Assembly (NCBI RefSeq): GCF_027116575.1
Contig: NZ_CP098252.1
Location: forward strand, 124,001-188,000
Origin: Oxalobacter aliiformigenes
Lineage (GTDB): Bacteria; Pseudomonadota; Gammaproteobacteria; Burkholderiales; Burkholderiaceae_D
Reading direction: 5' to 3'
Length of the DNA: 64,000 nucleotides
Below, piece by piece: positions 28,039-38,400 of this stretch. How positions within the stretch are numbered: the first letter of the stretch is position 1; the number at the start of each line of letters is the position of its first letter. Position numbers and translations under genes: made by a program. Under the pieces are notes generated by a model. It ran no database searches. It saw only the letters and a program-made list of their open reading frames with translations, and was not told the DNA's origin.

Positions 28039-29364
28039 TCAAAGGTTCTGAAGCAGAATCACAAAGATCAGAACAGGCGCGACAAAACGGCAAATAAATT
28101 TGAACAGCGGCAACCATACCGGGCAAGTCCCGTCAGGATATGCCAACCTTGCCGAAATGACCGGCCAGGCTTTCCAGCCTACCAGAATGGCGATCATGAT
28201 TCCTCCGAACGGCATAATCAGGTTGGAACTGACATAATCCAGCAATCCGAACAGATTTTTTCCGAAAAGAGTGTAATTTTTCCAGACCCCCAGCGATAAA
28301 GATGCCCCGATCCCCAATATAAACATCAGTATGGACATGATTACGGTTGTCATCATTCTGGGAAACTGGAATTCATCAATAAAAAAGCTCACGACAACTT
28401 CCATCAGGGAAACCGAAGAAGTCAGCGCAGCGACAAAAAGCAGAAAAAAGAAAAGAATACTGAAAAACTGCCCGCCACTCATCTGTGAAAAAACCGCGGG
28501 CATGGTAATAAAAGTAAGTCCTGGTCCTGCCAAAGGATTAAAGTTGAAAACAAAGATAGCAGGAAAAACCATCAACCCTGAAAGAAAACAAATGAGAGTG
28601 GTCAACCCGATAACGCTTCTTGCCGAATTGGGAATGGAAGTTTCACCTGAAGCATAGGATCCATATGTAATCATGCATCCCATTCCAAGCGACATGGAGA
28701 AAAAGGCCAGCCCCATCGCCTCAATAATCATTGTTGGTGTCACTTTGCTGAAATCAGGATACAAAAATGTGACAACACCATCCAGGGCGCCATGCAAGGT
28801 CAGTCCTCGTGCGATCAGAATCAGGATCAACAAAAAGAGCATGACCATCAGATGTTTGCTGACACGCTCTATCCCTTTCTGCACACCGGCAAGAATAACA
28901 CCGGCAGTCAATGCCATAAAAGCAGCATGATACCAAATCGGCATAACCGGATCAGCGATAAACGAATCGAATGTACGAGACAAAACCGCCGGATCCGTAG
29001 TCAGGATCGAACCTTGGATTGATTTGACGATATAGGCAATCGTCCACCCGCCGACCACACTATAAAAAGAAAGGATCAGAAAACCACATAAGACACCAAT
29101 ATACCCGACACCAGACCACCACTTGCCTCCCAGTTTCCGGTATGCGCCGACAGGGCTTTTCTTCGTGGAAGCGCCGACCGACATCTCGGCAATCATCAGG
29201 GAAATACCCAATGTAAATACGATCACCAGAAATATCAGCAAAAAAGCGCCACCGCCATTCTGGGCGGCGACATACGGGAATTTCCATATCGCTCCCAGGC
29301 CAACCGCTGAACCGGCTGCTGCCAGTATAAAACCAAGACGTGACCCCCACTCTGCACGCGCCAT
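28039..29364 (-). CDS. Sodium:neurotransmitter symporter (NSS) family transporter
   Basis: Eleven- or twelve-helix Na+-coupled transporter, 441 residues from the ATG at 29364 (MARAEWGSRLGFIL). A GGAG lies nine bases upstream; a TTG two codons earlier is less likely. The first helix GSAVGLGAIWKFPYVAAQNG is the unwound substrate- and Na+-binding helix of LeuT-like proteins. Bacterial members carry amino acids; the substrate here is not determinable. It is divergent from the diaminopimelate dehydrogenase gene, with 331 bases between. Confidence 0.9.
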   Translation of the reverse strand: MARAEWGSRLGFILAAAGSAVGLGAIWKFPYVAAQNGGGAFLLIFLVIVFTLGISLMIAEMSVGASTKKSPVGAYRKLGGKWWSGVGYIGVLCGFLILSFYSVVGGWTIAYIVKSIQGSILTTDPAVLSRTFDSFIADPVMPIWYHAAFMALTAGVILAGVQKGIERVSKHLMVMLFLLILILIARGLTLHGALDGVVTFLYPDFSKVTPTMIIEAMGLAFFSMSLGMGCMITYGSYASGETSIPNSARSVIGLTTLICFLSGLMVFPAIFVFNFNPLAGPGLTFITMPAVFSQMSGGQFFSILFFFLLFVAALTSSVSLMEVVVSFFIDEFQFPRMMTTVIMSILMFILGIGASLSLGVWKNYTLFGKNLFGLLDYVSSNLIMPFGGIMIAILVGWKAWPVISARLAYPDGTCPVWLPLFKFICRFVAPVLIFVILLQNL

Positions 29365-29695
29365 AAACAATAACTCCGACAGTTAACAATTGATCAATTT
29401 CCGTCAAAATGCATGCCCGAAACTCTTTAGTTGTTACAGGACAGGATGCGCAACAGATATTCTGGAAACGGATTATTCAGAACTTTGCAACAGCCACAGT
29501 TCCGAAAATATTCAACAAAAAACCGGACAAGGAACCGATCCGATTCACCCCGACGACTATATGACTGAACAAAGCCTTGTATTTTAACGGAGAACGATTT
29601 TATCTTGCTAGCACAATATAACTATGTCTATACTCGACAGTTATCAATTCCGAAAAAAATTATATTTATCTGTACTGTTCATAAAGGAAAAGAAC
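29365..29695. other. Divergent intergenic region between the NSS transporter and ddh
   Basis: No gene is supported in these 331 bases. The right half holds a plausible sigma70 promoter for ddh (listed separately). The ddh ribosome-binding site AAAGGAAAAG lies directly before 29696. Short frames such as 29390-29587 plus show no family features. Confidence 0.6.
29605..29634 (+). promoter_or_regulatory. Probable sigma70 promoter of ddh
   Basis: -35 TTGCTA (29605-29610) and -10 TATACT (29629-29634) are separated by 18 bases. Transcription would start near 29641, about 55 bases before the ATG at 29696. This makes the in-frame ATG at 29624 unusable as a start. Confidence 0.6.
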
Positions 29696-30616
29696 ATGAC
29701 TATCAAAGCAGCAGTTCATGGCTTGGGAAATATAGGAAGACATGTGATCGATTGCCTGACATGTGCTTCTGATTTCGAATGTCTTGGCGTGATTCGCAGG
29801 GAATCCTCACTGGGAACACAGGCACTGGAACGAAGAGGCATACCGGATTTCGCATCCATTGACGCATTGATTGCCGAAAAAGGCAAACCCGATGTGGTTG
29901 TATTGTGCGGACCATCGCGTTCCGTCCCTGACGATGCCCGTTTTTACCTGTCCAGAGGAATCCGTACGGTAGACAGTTTTGACGTTCACAGCGACATCCC
30001 CGAACTGGTCAAAAGCCTTGATGACGTCGCCAGACAGAACAACACCGGATGTATTACCGCAGCCGGATGGGATCCGGGTACCGATTCGGTCATGCGGACA
30101 CTTTTCGAAGCGATGGCTCCGGTCGGCACGACTTTCACAAACTTCGGCCGCGGCCGTTCCATGGGGCACTCTGTTGCTGCCCGCGCGATTCCCGGTGTTG
30201 CCGATGCGACATCCATCACTATTCCGATCGGAGGGGGACGTCATTCACGTCTGGTTTACGTTTTACCGAAACCGAATGCATCATTCGAACAAATCAAGAA
30301 AGATCTGGCATCAGACCCCTATTTCAGCCACGACCCGCTTGAAGTCCGTGAAGTCAAAACCCCTGAAGAAATGGCCGCAGTCGCAGACAATTCGCATGGC
30401 GTTCTTATGGAAAGAATCGGTGCATCCGGCCGCACATCAAACCAGCATCTGGTCTTCGATATGAAAATCGATAACCCTGCGCTGACCTCGCAAGTACTGG
30501 TTTCCTGTGCAAGAGCCATCACCCGCATGGGAAACGGCTGCTTCACACTGATCGATGTACCACCGGTCATGCTGTTGCCCGGCGACAGGATGACCCACAT
30601 CGCACGTCTTGTGTAA
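29696..30616 (+). CDS. ddh: meso-Diaminopimelate dehydrogenase (type-II-like)
   Basis: NADPH-dependent dehydrogenase that makes meso-DAP directly from tetrahydrodipicolinate, bypassing acyl intermediates in lysine and peptidoglycan synthesis. From the ATG at 29696 it has 306 residues. The Rossmann start is AAVHGLGNIGRHVIDCL. Family segments are VDSFDVHSDIPELV, AAGWDPGTDSVMRTLFEAM, FGRGRSMGHSVAARAIPGV and HGVLMERIGASG. From memory the spacing and wording resemble the Symbiobacterium type more than the longer Corynebacterium enzyme. A good promoter and ribosome-binding site precede it. A related 2,4-diaminopentanoate-type dehydrogenase is a less likely alternative. Confidence 0.8.
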   Translation: MTIKAAVHGLGNIGRHVIDCLTCASDFECLGVIRRESSLGTQALERRGIPDFASIDALIAEKGKPDVVVLCGPSRSVPDDARFYLSRGIRTVDSFDVHSDIPELVKSLDDVARQNNTGCITAAGWDPGTDSVMRTLFEAMAPVGTTFTNFGRGRSMGHSVAARAIPGVADATSITIPIGGGRHSRLVYVLPKPNASFEQIKKDLASDPYFSHDPLEVREVKTPEEMAAVADNSHGVLMERIGASGRTSNQHLVFDMKIDNPALTSQVLVSCARAITRMGNGCFTLIDVPPVMLLPGDRMTHIARLV

Positions 30617-30627
30617 TCTGAAGCACT

Positions 30628-30684
30628 GCTGGAGCGCGTCAGTAAAAGGACTCGTCATGTCCCAATGAACGATCCCGCTCCAGC
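30628..30684. repeat. Inverted repeat downstream of ddh
   Basis: GCTGGAGCG (30628-30636) is complementary to CGCTCCAGC (30676-30684), 39 bases apart. It lies after the ddh stop and overlaps the 3' end of the small minus-strand ORF. No T run follows, so it is not a standard terminator. Confidence 0.4.
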
Positions 30685-30821
30685 CGGTGAAACACTTCCG
30701 AGAAAGACTCATCCTCATCAGGAAATGTCTCTTCAAGGGGTTCGAATTCTATTTCAGGACTAATGGATTCGTCCATTTCATGATCATTCTGTTTTTTTCT
30801 TGTCTGGCTATTCGATACCAT
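30639..30821 (-). CDS. Small acidic hypothetical protein
   Basis: A 60-residue ORF starting MVSNSQTRKKQNDHEMDESI and ending RDRSLGHDESFY. The support is a strong ribosome-binding site, GAGGAG six bases before the ATG at 30821, plus non-random composition: about one third Asp/Glu with a basic N-terminus and no hydrophobic segment. The frame extends ten codons further upstream but without such a site. No family is recognised. It is convergent with ddh and divergent from the AI-2E-family gene. Confidence 0.5.
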   Translation of the reverse strand: MVSNSQTRKKQNDHEMDESISPEIEFEPLEETFPDEDESFSEVFHRLERDRSLGHDESFY

Positions 30822-31052
30822 TATTTTCTCCTCAGGATATCGAAACATCAAAAAAATTCAGAAACAGTGTGCGACCGGGTTTTCAGAAACGGGTTGACTC
30901 CCATCAACCGGAATCGGAATATTCCATACAGCCTGTTTTTCCCGTACAGGATTGTGTTTATCGTCACAAGGTCTTTTTTTCTGTCATGATGTAGCATGTC
31001 ACCTAACTCCAGCAATCTTGTTCAATACGTTAGCCGACCGGGATAGTCTTTT

Positions 31053-32162
31053 ATGAAGCAACCTGAACCTCATGGAAAAGTATTTATTTTTTTCCTGTCC
31101 GCCGTCACCGCAGCATTTTTCTGGATTCTTCTGCCTTTTTACGGTGCAGTTTTCTGGGGATTCATTCTGGCCGTCATGTTCATGCCGCTCAATGATTATT
31201 TTCTGTCGAAAATACCGAAGAAAAAAAACACGGCAGCACTTCTCACACTTGCTGTCTGTCTTCTGATCGTCATCATTCCGCTCATTGTCGTCATTGGCGC
31301 GCTGACGCAGGAAAGTGCGGCTCTTTATCAGAAAATACTGACGCGAAGTGTCAATTTCGATACTTCTTTCCAGTTCATCGTGTCAAAACTGCCTGATTGG
31401 GTTACCGATCTGTTGAACCATTCCGGTATCACAACACTCGCCGAATTCCAGCAGAAAATTTCCAGCGGCGTACTTCAGGCAAGTCAGTACATTGCCGGAA
31501 AGCTCTTCGTGATCGGGCAAAACATTCTGGATTTCGCGATCGGCTTCGGCATCATGCTTTACCTCCTTTTCTTTTTGCTAAGAGACGGAAACGAACTGGC
31601 AACACGTATCAGAAAAATCATTCCGCTGGCAGACGGTCACAAGACATTGCTTCTGACAAAATTCACAGGAGTTATTCGCGCTACAGTAAAAGGCAATCTG
31701 GTGGTAGCCATTGTACAGGGAGCCCTGGGAGGTCTCGTTTTCTGGTTTTTGGGCATAGAAGCGGCATTGCTGTGGGGAGCGATCATGTCGGTGCTGTCCT
31801 TGCTTCCAGCAGGTTCCGGTGTCATCTGGGTTCCGGTTGCCATTTATTTTCTGGCAACCGGAGCCATCATGAAAGGCGTCATTCTTCTGGTATTCGGTAT
31901 CCTCGTCATCGGACTGATTGACAATCTTCTGCGCCCGCTGCTGGTTGGAAAAGATACACAAATGCCCGATTATCTTGTTCTCATATCCACCCTTGGCGGA
32001 ATGGCGCTTTTCGGTCTGAACGGATTCGTCATTGGTCCTGTCATTGCCGCACTGTTTCTGACGGCCTGGGAACTTTTCTCGACCATTTCGCAGCTTCCCC
32101 AGACAGATGCAAATGGAGATCCACCCGTAGAAGAAAACCGCGAATCGTCATCCGGAGAATAA
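31053..32162 (+). CDS. AI-2E family (PerM/YhhT-like) membrane protein
   Basis: Integral membrane protein of 369 residues with about seven or eight hydrophobic helices. The C-terminal signature GLIDNLLRPLLVGKDTQMPDY and the preceding LSLLPAGSGVIWVPVAIYFL are diagnostic of the AI-2E/PerM family. Members have been linked to autoinducer export, Na+/H+ exchange or other transport, so the substrate is open. The tail after the last helix is Pro/Glu-rich. It is convergent with ubiX, eight bases apart. Confidence 0.88.
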   Translation: MKQPEPHGKVFIFFLSAVTAAFFWILLPFYGAVFWGFILAVMFMPLNDYFLSKIPKKKNTAALLTLAVCLLIVIIPLIVVIGALTQESAALYQKILTRSVNFDTSFQFIVSKLPDWVTDLLNHSGITTLAEFQQKISSGVLQASQYIAGKLFVIGQNILDFAIGFGIMLYLLFFLLRDGNELATRIRKIIPLADGHKTLLLTKFTGVIRATVKGNLVVAIVQGALGGLVFWFLGIEAALLWGAIMSVLSLLPAGSGVIWVPVAIYFLATGAIMKGVILLVFGILVIGLIDNLLRPLLVGKDTQMPDYLVLISTLGGMALFGLNGFVIGPVIAALFLTAWELFSTISQLPQTDANGDPPVEENRESSSGE

Positions 32163-32170
32163 ACCGGATA

Positions 32171-32749
32171 TTACATGATCCCGTTCCAGCGGATGATTCC
32201 GTCATCAACGATGCCGAAGAGTTCCAGTGCTCTTCTGACCGTCTGGTCGACCATCGCTTCAATTGACGGAGGATGACAATAAAATGCGGGAACAGGCGGA
32301 TAAATAATCCCCCCCATTTCCGTAACGGATTGCATATTTCTGATATGTACCAGATTCAAAGGTGTTTCACGGACCATGAGAACCAGACGACGCCTTTCCT
32401 TCAGCATGACATCCGCCGCACGTGTCATCAGATTGTCGCAAAAGCCATTGGCAATGGCTGAAAGAGTTTTCATGGAACAGGGTGCGATGATCATGCCTGC
32501 GCTTTGAAAAGAACCGCTGGCGATCGCCGCTGCCATCTCACCGATATTGTATGTCTTGTCGGCCAGCAAACTGACCTCGGCAGCGGACAACCCCATTTCA
32601 TGACGAAGTGTCAATATGGCAGCGCCGGATATGACCAGATGCGTTTCGATATGATTTATGTTTCGCAGAATCCGGAGCAGACGGACTCCATAAACCGCAC
32701 CACTGGCACCTGTTATTCCGACAATCAACCGTCTTGGTCCATCATTCAT
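32171..32749 (-). CDS. ubiX: UbiX flavin prenyltransferase
   Basis: Makes prenylated FMN, the cofactor of UbiD-type decarboxylases. It has 192 residues from the ATG at 32749 (MNDGPRRLIVGITGASGAVY), preceded by a GAGGAG site five bases upstream; the longer frame to 32806 lacks this support. FMN-binding signatures are GITGASGAVYGVRLL, SGSFQSAGMIIAPCSMKTLS and PLNLVHIRNM. It lies directly downstream of tex on the minus strand. With ubiA in the same window this suggests quinone synthesis, though UbiX can also serve other UbiD-family enzymes. Confidence 0.93.
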   Translation of the reverse strand: MNDGPRRLIVGITGASGAVYGVRLLRILRNINHIETHLVISGAAILTLRHEMGLSAAEVSLLADKTYNIGEMAAAIASGSFQSAGMIIAPCSMKTLSAIANGFCDNLMTRAADVMLKERRRLVLMVRETPLNLVHIRNMQSVTEMGGIIYPPVPAFYCHPPSIEAMVDQTVRRALELFGIVDDGIIRWNGIM

Positions 32750-32820
32750 GACGACTCCTCTCCCCAAAAGTGCAACCGTTTCCATCAACATGCCCTGAGA
32801 CGGCATCCCCGGTAAGGCTT

Positions 32821-35160
32821 TTACAATTTCCCGTGCAATTTGGCAAATGCTTCAGCCATGGCGTTTCCTGCCGATTCATGAGTTACCTGCCGTTTTCCGA
32901 CCGGTTTGTCTTTCCTGCCGGCCGCCTTTAGGACAGCATTGTCCGATCCCTTGCCTTTATCAAGAACCATCGAAAGGGCGATTCTCTGCCGTTTGATATC
33001 GACATCAAGGACTCTGACCCGGACAATTTGCCCCGATTTGACGATTTGATGAGGATCGGAAACATACTTTTCCGATAATTCGGAAATATGCACCAATCCA
33101 TCCTGATGGACACCAATATCCACAAAAGCGCCAAATGCCGTCACATTGGTAACAACCCCCTCAAGAATCATCCCTGATTTCAGATCCGAGATTCCCTCGA
33201 CTCCTTCCTTGAAGTGTGCACTGACAAACTCGGGACGGGGATCTCTTCCCGGTTTCTCGAGTTCCTTCAGAATATCCGTAATGGTGGGAAGGCCGAACTG
33301 TTCACTGACGTACTTTTCAGGTTTGATTTTTTTGAGCAACTCGCGATTGCCGATTACCGTCTCAATACCGACTCCCAGATCATCCAGAATTTTCTCAATC
33401 AGCGGGTACGACTCGGGATGAACGGCAGATGCATCAAGCGGATTGTCTCCTCCGGTTATACGCAAAAAACCTGCGGCCTGTTCAAACGTTTTTTCTCCCA
33501 ACCTGGGAACCAGGCGAAGATCCGCCCGGCTGGCAAAACGTCCGTTCCGGTCACGATAGTGCACAATATTTCCGGCAATCCCTTCCGTCAATCCCGAAAC
33601 ACGTGTCAAAAGGGGAACAGATGCTGTATTGACATCAACCCCCACAGCATTGACACAATCTTCTACTGTTGCATCCAGCGAACGTCCCAGTTTCGATTGC
33701 GCCACGTCATGCTGATATTGTCCGACACCGATGGATTTCGGTTCGATTTTGACCAGTTCCGCCAACGGATCCTGCAGGCGCCTTGCGATCGAAACAGCAC
33801 CACGCAAAGTGACATCCATATCAGGCAATTCACGCGAAGCATATTCCGAAGCCGAATAAACAGATGCTCCCGCTTCAGAAACGACGATCTTGTCAATTTT
33901 TCGGTCCTTGCAAAGAGCGATCAGTTCCCTGGCAAGCCGGTCCGTTTCACGTGAAGCCGTCCCGTTACCGACGGCAATCAGTTCAATCCCGTATTTCCCG
34001 ACCAAACCGAATAATGTTTCGATCGCTCCCTGCCAGTCGTTTCTGGGCTGATGAGGATAAACCGTCGCCGTATCGAGCACCTTTCCTGTCTTGTCGACTA
34101 CCGCCACTTTCACACCAGTGCGGATGCCGGGATCAAGCCCCATGGTGACTTTTGGACCTGCAGGCGCTGCCAAAAGCAGTGCCTTGAGATTTTTCGCAAA
34201 AACGTTAATGGCTTCGGCCTCCGCCGTTTCCCTCAAGTCCGCCATCAATTCTGTTTCAAGATGCGGCATGATCCTGGTTCGCCAGGACCATCGGACTGTA
34301 TCCATCAACCACTTGTCAGATTCCCGGTGCCGATTCGCAATAGCAAAATATGAAGCGATTCTCGATTCACACGGATTAAACGGATCGTCCCAGCGTGGAC
34401 GGTCAGGCTCGGAATCCAGCCGGATTCTGACCGTCAGTATTTCTTCCCGCCGTCCTCTCAGCAAGGCCAGCACACGATGCGAGGCAATCGTTGAAACGGA
34501 TTCCTCATAGTCAAAATAATCCGAAAACCGCAATCCCTCATGCTCTTTCCCTTCGATCACGCTCGAGACGATGACACCATGTTCATGCATGAATTCCCTG
34601 AGCATACCCAATAAACCGGCTTCTTCCGAAAACCGTTCCATCAAGATCTGGCGCGCACCATCCAGCGCCGCCCGGACATCAACGACACCCGGATTATCCC
34701 CTTCATCCGTCGTAAACGGCGGACGTATATATTTCACTGCCTCTGCTTCAGCATCCAATTCAGGATTGCTTATCAAATTGTCGGCCAGTTCAAGCAAACC
34801 TGCCTCAACAGCCAGTCTGGCTTTCGTTCTGCGTTTGGGACGGTAAGGCAAATAGATGTCCTCAAGACTCGATTTGTCCCCGGCCTGGTGAATGGCCGCC
34901 AACAATTCGGGAGTCATCCTGTTCTGGGCATTGATGGAATCAATGACAATCTGGCGGCGCTGCTCCAGTTCACGCAAATAAATCAGGCGTTCCTGCAGAT
35001 TCCTTAACTGGCTGTCATCCAGTCCTCCCGTTATTTCCTTGCGATATCGCGCAATGAAAGGGACCGTCGCCCCCTCATCAAGCAAAACAATCGCCGCGGC
35101 AATTCGCTGGACAGGAACGTCCAGCTCTTTTGCCAGACGGCGCTCAATTGTTGAAACCAT
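32821..35160 (-). CDS. tex: Tex (YhgF), S1-domain RNA-binding transcription accessory protein
   Basis: Large nucleic-acid-binding protein of 779 residues, the normal length. The order is: an N-terminal helical region (RYRKEITGGLDDSQLRNLQE); the YqgF/RuvX-like fold (VTMGLDPGIRTGVKVAVVD); helix-hairpin-helix repeats (SVPLLTRVSGLTEGIAGNIV and LRLVPRLGEKTFEQAAGFLR); and a C-terminal S1 domain (VTNVTAFGAFVDIGVHQDGL). In other bacteria Tex affects transcription and toxin expression. It is divergent from the SNF2 gene; ubiX follows on the same strand. Confidence 0.96.
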   Translation of the reverse strand: MVSTIERRLAKELDVPVQRIAAAIVLLDEGATVPFIARYRKEITGGLDDSQLRNLQERLIYLRELEQRRQIVIDSINAQNRMTPELLAAIHQAGDKSSLEDIYLPYRPKRRTKARLAVEAGLLELADNLISNPELDAEAEAVKYIRPPFTTDEGDNPGVVDVRAALDGARQILMERFSEEAGLLGMLREFMHEHGVIVSSVIEGKEHEGLRFSDYFDYEESVSTIASHRVLALLRGRREEILTVRIRLDSEPDRPRWDDPFNPCESRIASYFAIANRHRESDKWLMDTVRWSWRTRIMPHLETELMADLRETAEAEAINVFAKNLKALLLAAPAGPKVTMGLDPGIRTGVKVAVVDKTGKVLDTATVYPHQPRNDWQGAIETLFGLVGKYGIELIAVGNGTASRETDRLARELIALCKDRKIDKIVVSEAGASVYSASEYASRELPDMDVTLRGAVSIARRLQDPLAELVKIEPKSIGVGQYQHDVAQSKLGRSLDATVEDCVNAVGVDVNTASVPLLTRVSGLTEGIAGNIVHYRDRNGRFASRADLRLVPRLGEKTFEQAAGFLRITGGDNPLDASAVHPESYPLIEKILDDLGVGIETVIGNRELLKKIKPEKYVSEQFGLPTITDILKELEKPGRDPRPEFVSAHFKEGVEGISDLKSGMILEGVVTNVTAFGAFVDIGVHQDGLVHISELSEKYVSDPHQIVKSGQIVRVRVLDVDIKRQRIALSMVLDKGKGSDNAVLKAAGRKDKPVGKRQVTHESAGNAMAEAFAKLHGKL

Positions 35161-35403
35161 AATTCACCCCGAAAAAACGAAACTGAGATAATACCCATTT
35201 CCGGCCGATGTGCCATCTTTTTCGGGTAAACCACATACGATAATTTCTGGCTTCTTGCGCCTCGACGCCAAAACCGTCAGATTGCCCGGATGTTTTTCCT
35301 GTTTGAAATCGGTCAGCCCGGAAACGAAAATTCATTACTTTTTCGGATTTATGAATGATAATGTATTCTTTTTACTGCCGGAAAAAACGATTCAACAGTT
35401 GTA

Positions 35404-38400
35404 ATGGGTATGATGAATTTCACGCTGAAAGATATCAAAAGGCAATTCGGGCAAAAAGCATATTCACTGGGTCTGATATACGCCCAGAAAAAACGCGTTT
35501 TACAAATACATCGTTCTGGCAATCTGATCCGTTCCCAGGTCAAAGAATCCGGCAACCAGACTTATCAGCAGAATATTTTCGTCAAATCCACGACAGAAGG
35601 TCTTCAATTCCAGGGAACCTGTTCCTGCCCGCTGATTTTGAACTGCCATCATGTCGCGGCCGTTCTTCTCACGATTTTGCAGAAAAACGAAAACCGGCAA
35701 AAGAACAAAACCGCTCAGGCCGCCACTCCACTGTCGAACTGGGTACAAAGACTTTACACCGCTATCCGTCCATCATCTCCCGATGCACTCGACAACAAGG
35801 AACAGGACAGCATATCACCTTATAAACTGTTATTCGTTCTTTCACCCGATCAGTCCGACAAACGCCTTTTTCTCAATATCTGCCGTGCCCGTTACAAACC
35901 GACAGGAGAGTTCTTATCGATATCACCTCTGGCCGAACCTGATACACTTTTTTCGGAGAAACCGGATTATTTTGCCAAGGAAGATGAAGAATCTCTGCGC
36001 CTTTTCATGGCACTTCGTTTCGGTTCAGGGCAATCAGCGCCTTATATGGCAGAACCCAAAGGGAAACTGGGCGCACAGCTTCTTCAGACACTCATTGGCC
36101 AGCAACGGCTTTTCTGGACAAATGCGCTGCAGGATATCGCGAAAGGTCTTGTTTTTCCCCTGCGTGCCGCTCCCCCCAGACAAGCCAGACTGACCTGGAA
36201 CGAAACCGGAACAACCATAAAATTACGCTGGGAATTTGTCTCTCCTGCACCGAAAAGCCGCCGTGCATCCACCTCGATTGACTACATTCTTCCAACCGAG
36301 CCGGCATGGTATATGGAAAATCTCACCTGCGGTGAACTGATCCTGCCGGATAATGCCGAATATTTCTCCATCAGCAGAATTCAGGAACTGATTGTCCAAG
36401 CACCCCCCATTTCAGCCAGAGATAAAAAAAATGTATCCCGGCTCCTGCTTGAAAAAGGTATCGAGAACACTATTCCAGTACCTGAAGCACTTGAAGAAAC
36501 AGTTCTTGAAAATATTGAACCTCATCCCGTTCTTTATCTCGGAAGCAAACCTGTCATTCACAACGAAGCCGAGACTCCCGTCTGGTTCGACTATGCCCAA
36601 CTGAAATTCGAATACGATGGTCAATCTGTTTTTCTCGGATCTGATCTGCCGATCATACGACCCAAAAACGAGAAAGCCGTCGAACGGATCATCCGGGATG
36701 AATTTTCCGAAAACGCGATGCGTGACATGCTCCTGTCATTCGGATTCCGTACTGTAACCGACACATCCTCTCCGCTATATCCTCTTCAGGGAGTACTGGA
36801 CATGGATTCACCCACGGAATGGTTGCACTTCACGCAGGAAAATTTGAGTGTTCTGGAAGATTCCGGCTGGAAAATCGAAAAATCGGCCGACTATCGCTAC
36901 AATTTGCGAAACATCCAGAAATGGTACGCCAGTGTCAACGAAAATGACGAGAACCTCGATAAAGACTGGTTCAGTTTGGAAATCGGCATTGTCGTCAACA
37001 AGAAACATTTTCCACTGTTTCCTCTTTTATATCCGCTTATCAAAAAATATCCCGAAAGTTTCGAATACAAAAATCTCGAGAGGCGTCAGGATACGGATTC
37101 ATTGCTGGCCACCTTGCCGGACAAAAGCAGGGTAGCCTTGCCCTGGAAAATGATCAGACCGGTTCTCCGGATTCTGGGTGAACTTCATTATCTTGATCAG
37201 CCCAGATCCTCCCTACCGCTTCACCGGCTCGATTCGGCACGTCTTGCCGAACTTGAACGCGATTTGCCACTTCAATGGATCAACGGCGATCTCTTACTTG
37301 AAATGGGCAGAAAACTGCTCGCTTTCAACGGGGTCAAAATCATCGCTCCCCCTGTCTCACTGAATGCCACACTGCGAGATTATCAAATCGAGGGGCTGTC
37401 CTGGATGCAGTTTTTAAGAGAATATGGCCTGGCAGGTATTCTTGCCGACGATATGGGACTCGGCAAGACCTTGCAGACTCTTTCACATATTCTTCTGGAA
37501 AAAGAAGCCGGACGTCTGAAAGAACCGGCCTTAATCGTTGCACCGACAAGTCTGATGAGTAACTGGCAGGATGAAGCCGCCCGTTTTACTCCATCCCTGA
37601 AAGTCCTGTTGCTTCAGGGCAAGGACCGTTCAAGACACTTCGACCGGATCAAACAATCCGATATCGTTCTGACAACCTATGCCTTGTTGCCCAGAGATGA
37701 AGAGGTATTGCTGAATCACGAATTTCATCTCCTGATTCTGGATGAATCCCAATATATCAAGAATATCCGTTCAAAAGCCACGCAAATCGCGTCATCTCTG
37801 AAGGCACGTCACAAATTGTGTCTGACCGGAACTCCCCTTGAAAACCATCTTGGCGAACTTTGGTCCCAGTTTCATTTCCTGTTGCCCGGCCTTCTGGGCA
37901 ATGAGAAAACATTCAATAGCGAATTCCGTCATTCAATCGAAAAAACGGGAGATGAAGCACGGCAGGAACTTTTGAACCGCCGTATCAAGCCGTTTCTGTT
38001 GCGTCGGACAAAAGACAAAGTCGCCCGGGAACTGCCGATGAAAACGGAAATGGTCCGATATGTTGAACTGACCAGCAATCAACGCCAGATTTATGAATCT
38101 GTCCGTGAGCTGATGGATAAAAAAGTCCAGGACGAAATCGCCAAATACGGTATTGCACATTGCCAGATCATTATTCTTGAAGCGCTTCTCAAACTACGGC
38201 AGGTCTGCTGTGACCCACGACTTTTAAGAGGTTCTGCTTACAAGAAAAGCCCTAACGCCTCTTCCAAACTGGTCGAACTGATGGAAATGCTGGAAGAGCT
38301 TTTGCTGGAAAAAAGACATATTCTCGTGTTTTCCCAATTCACCAGCATGTTGAGTCTTATTGAAGCGGAACTGAATGTCCGCCGGATACCTTATGCGTTG

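Noticed and set aside
33214..33954. 246-codon open frame on the plus strand opposite tex
   Set aside because: It lies wholly inside tex, which has all its domains. The translated product has no recognisable domain and an unlikely composition.
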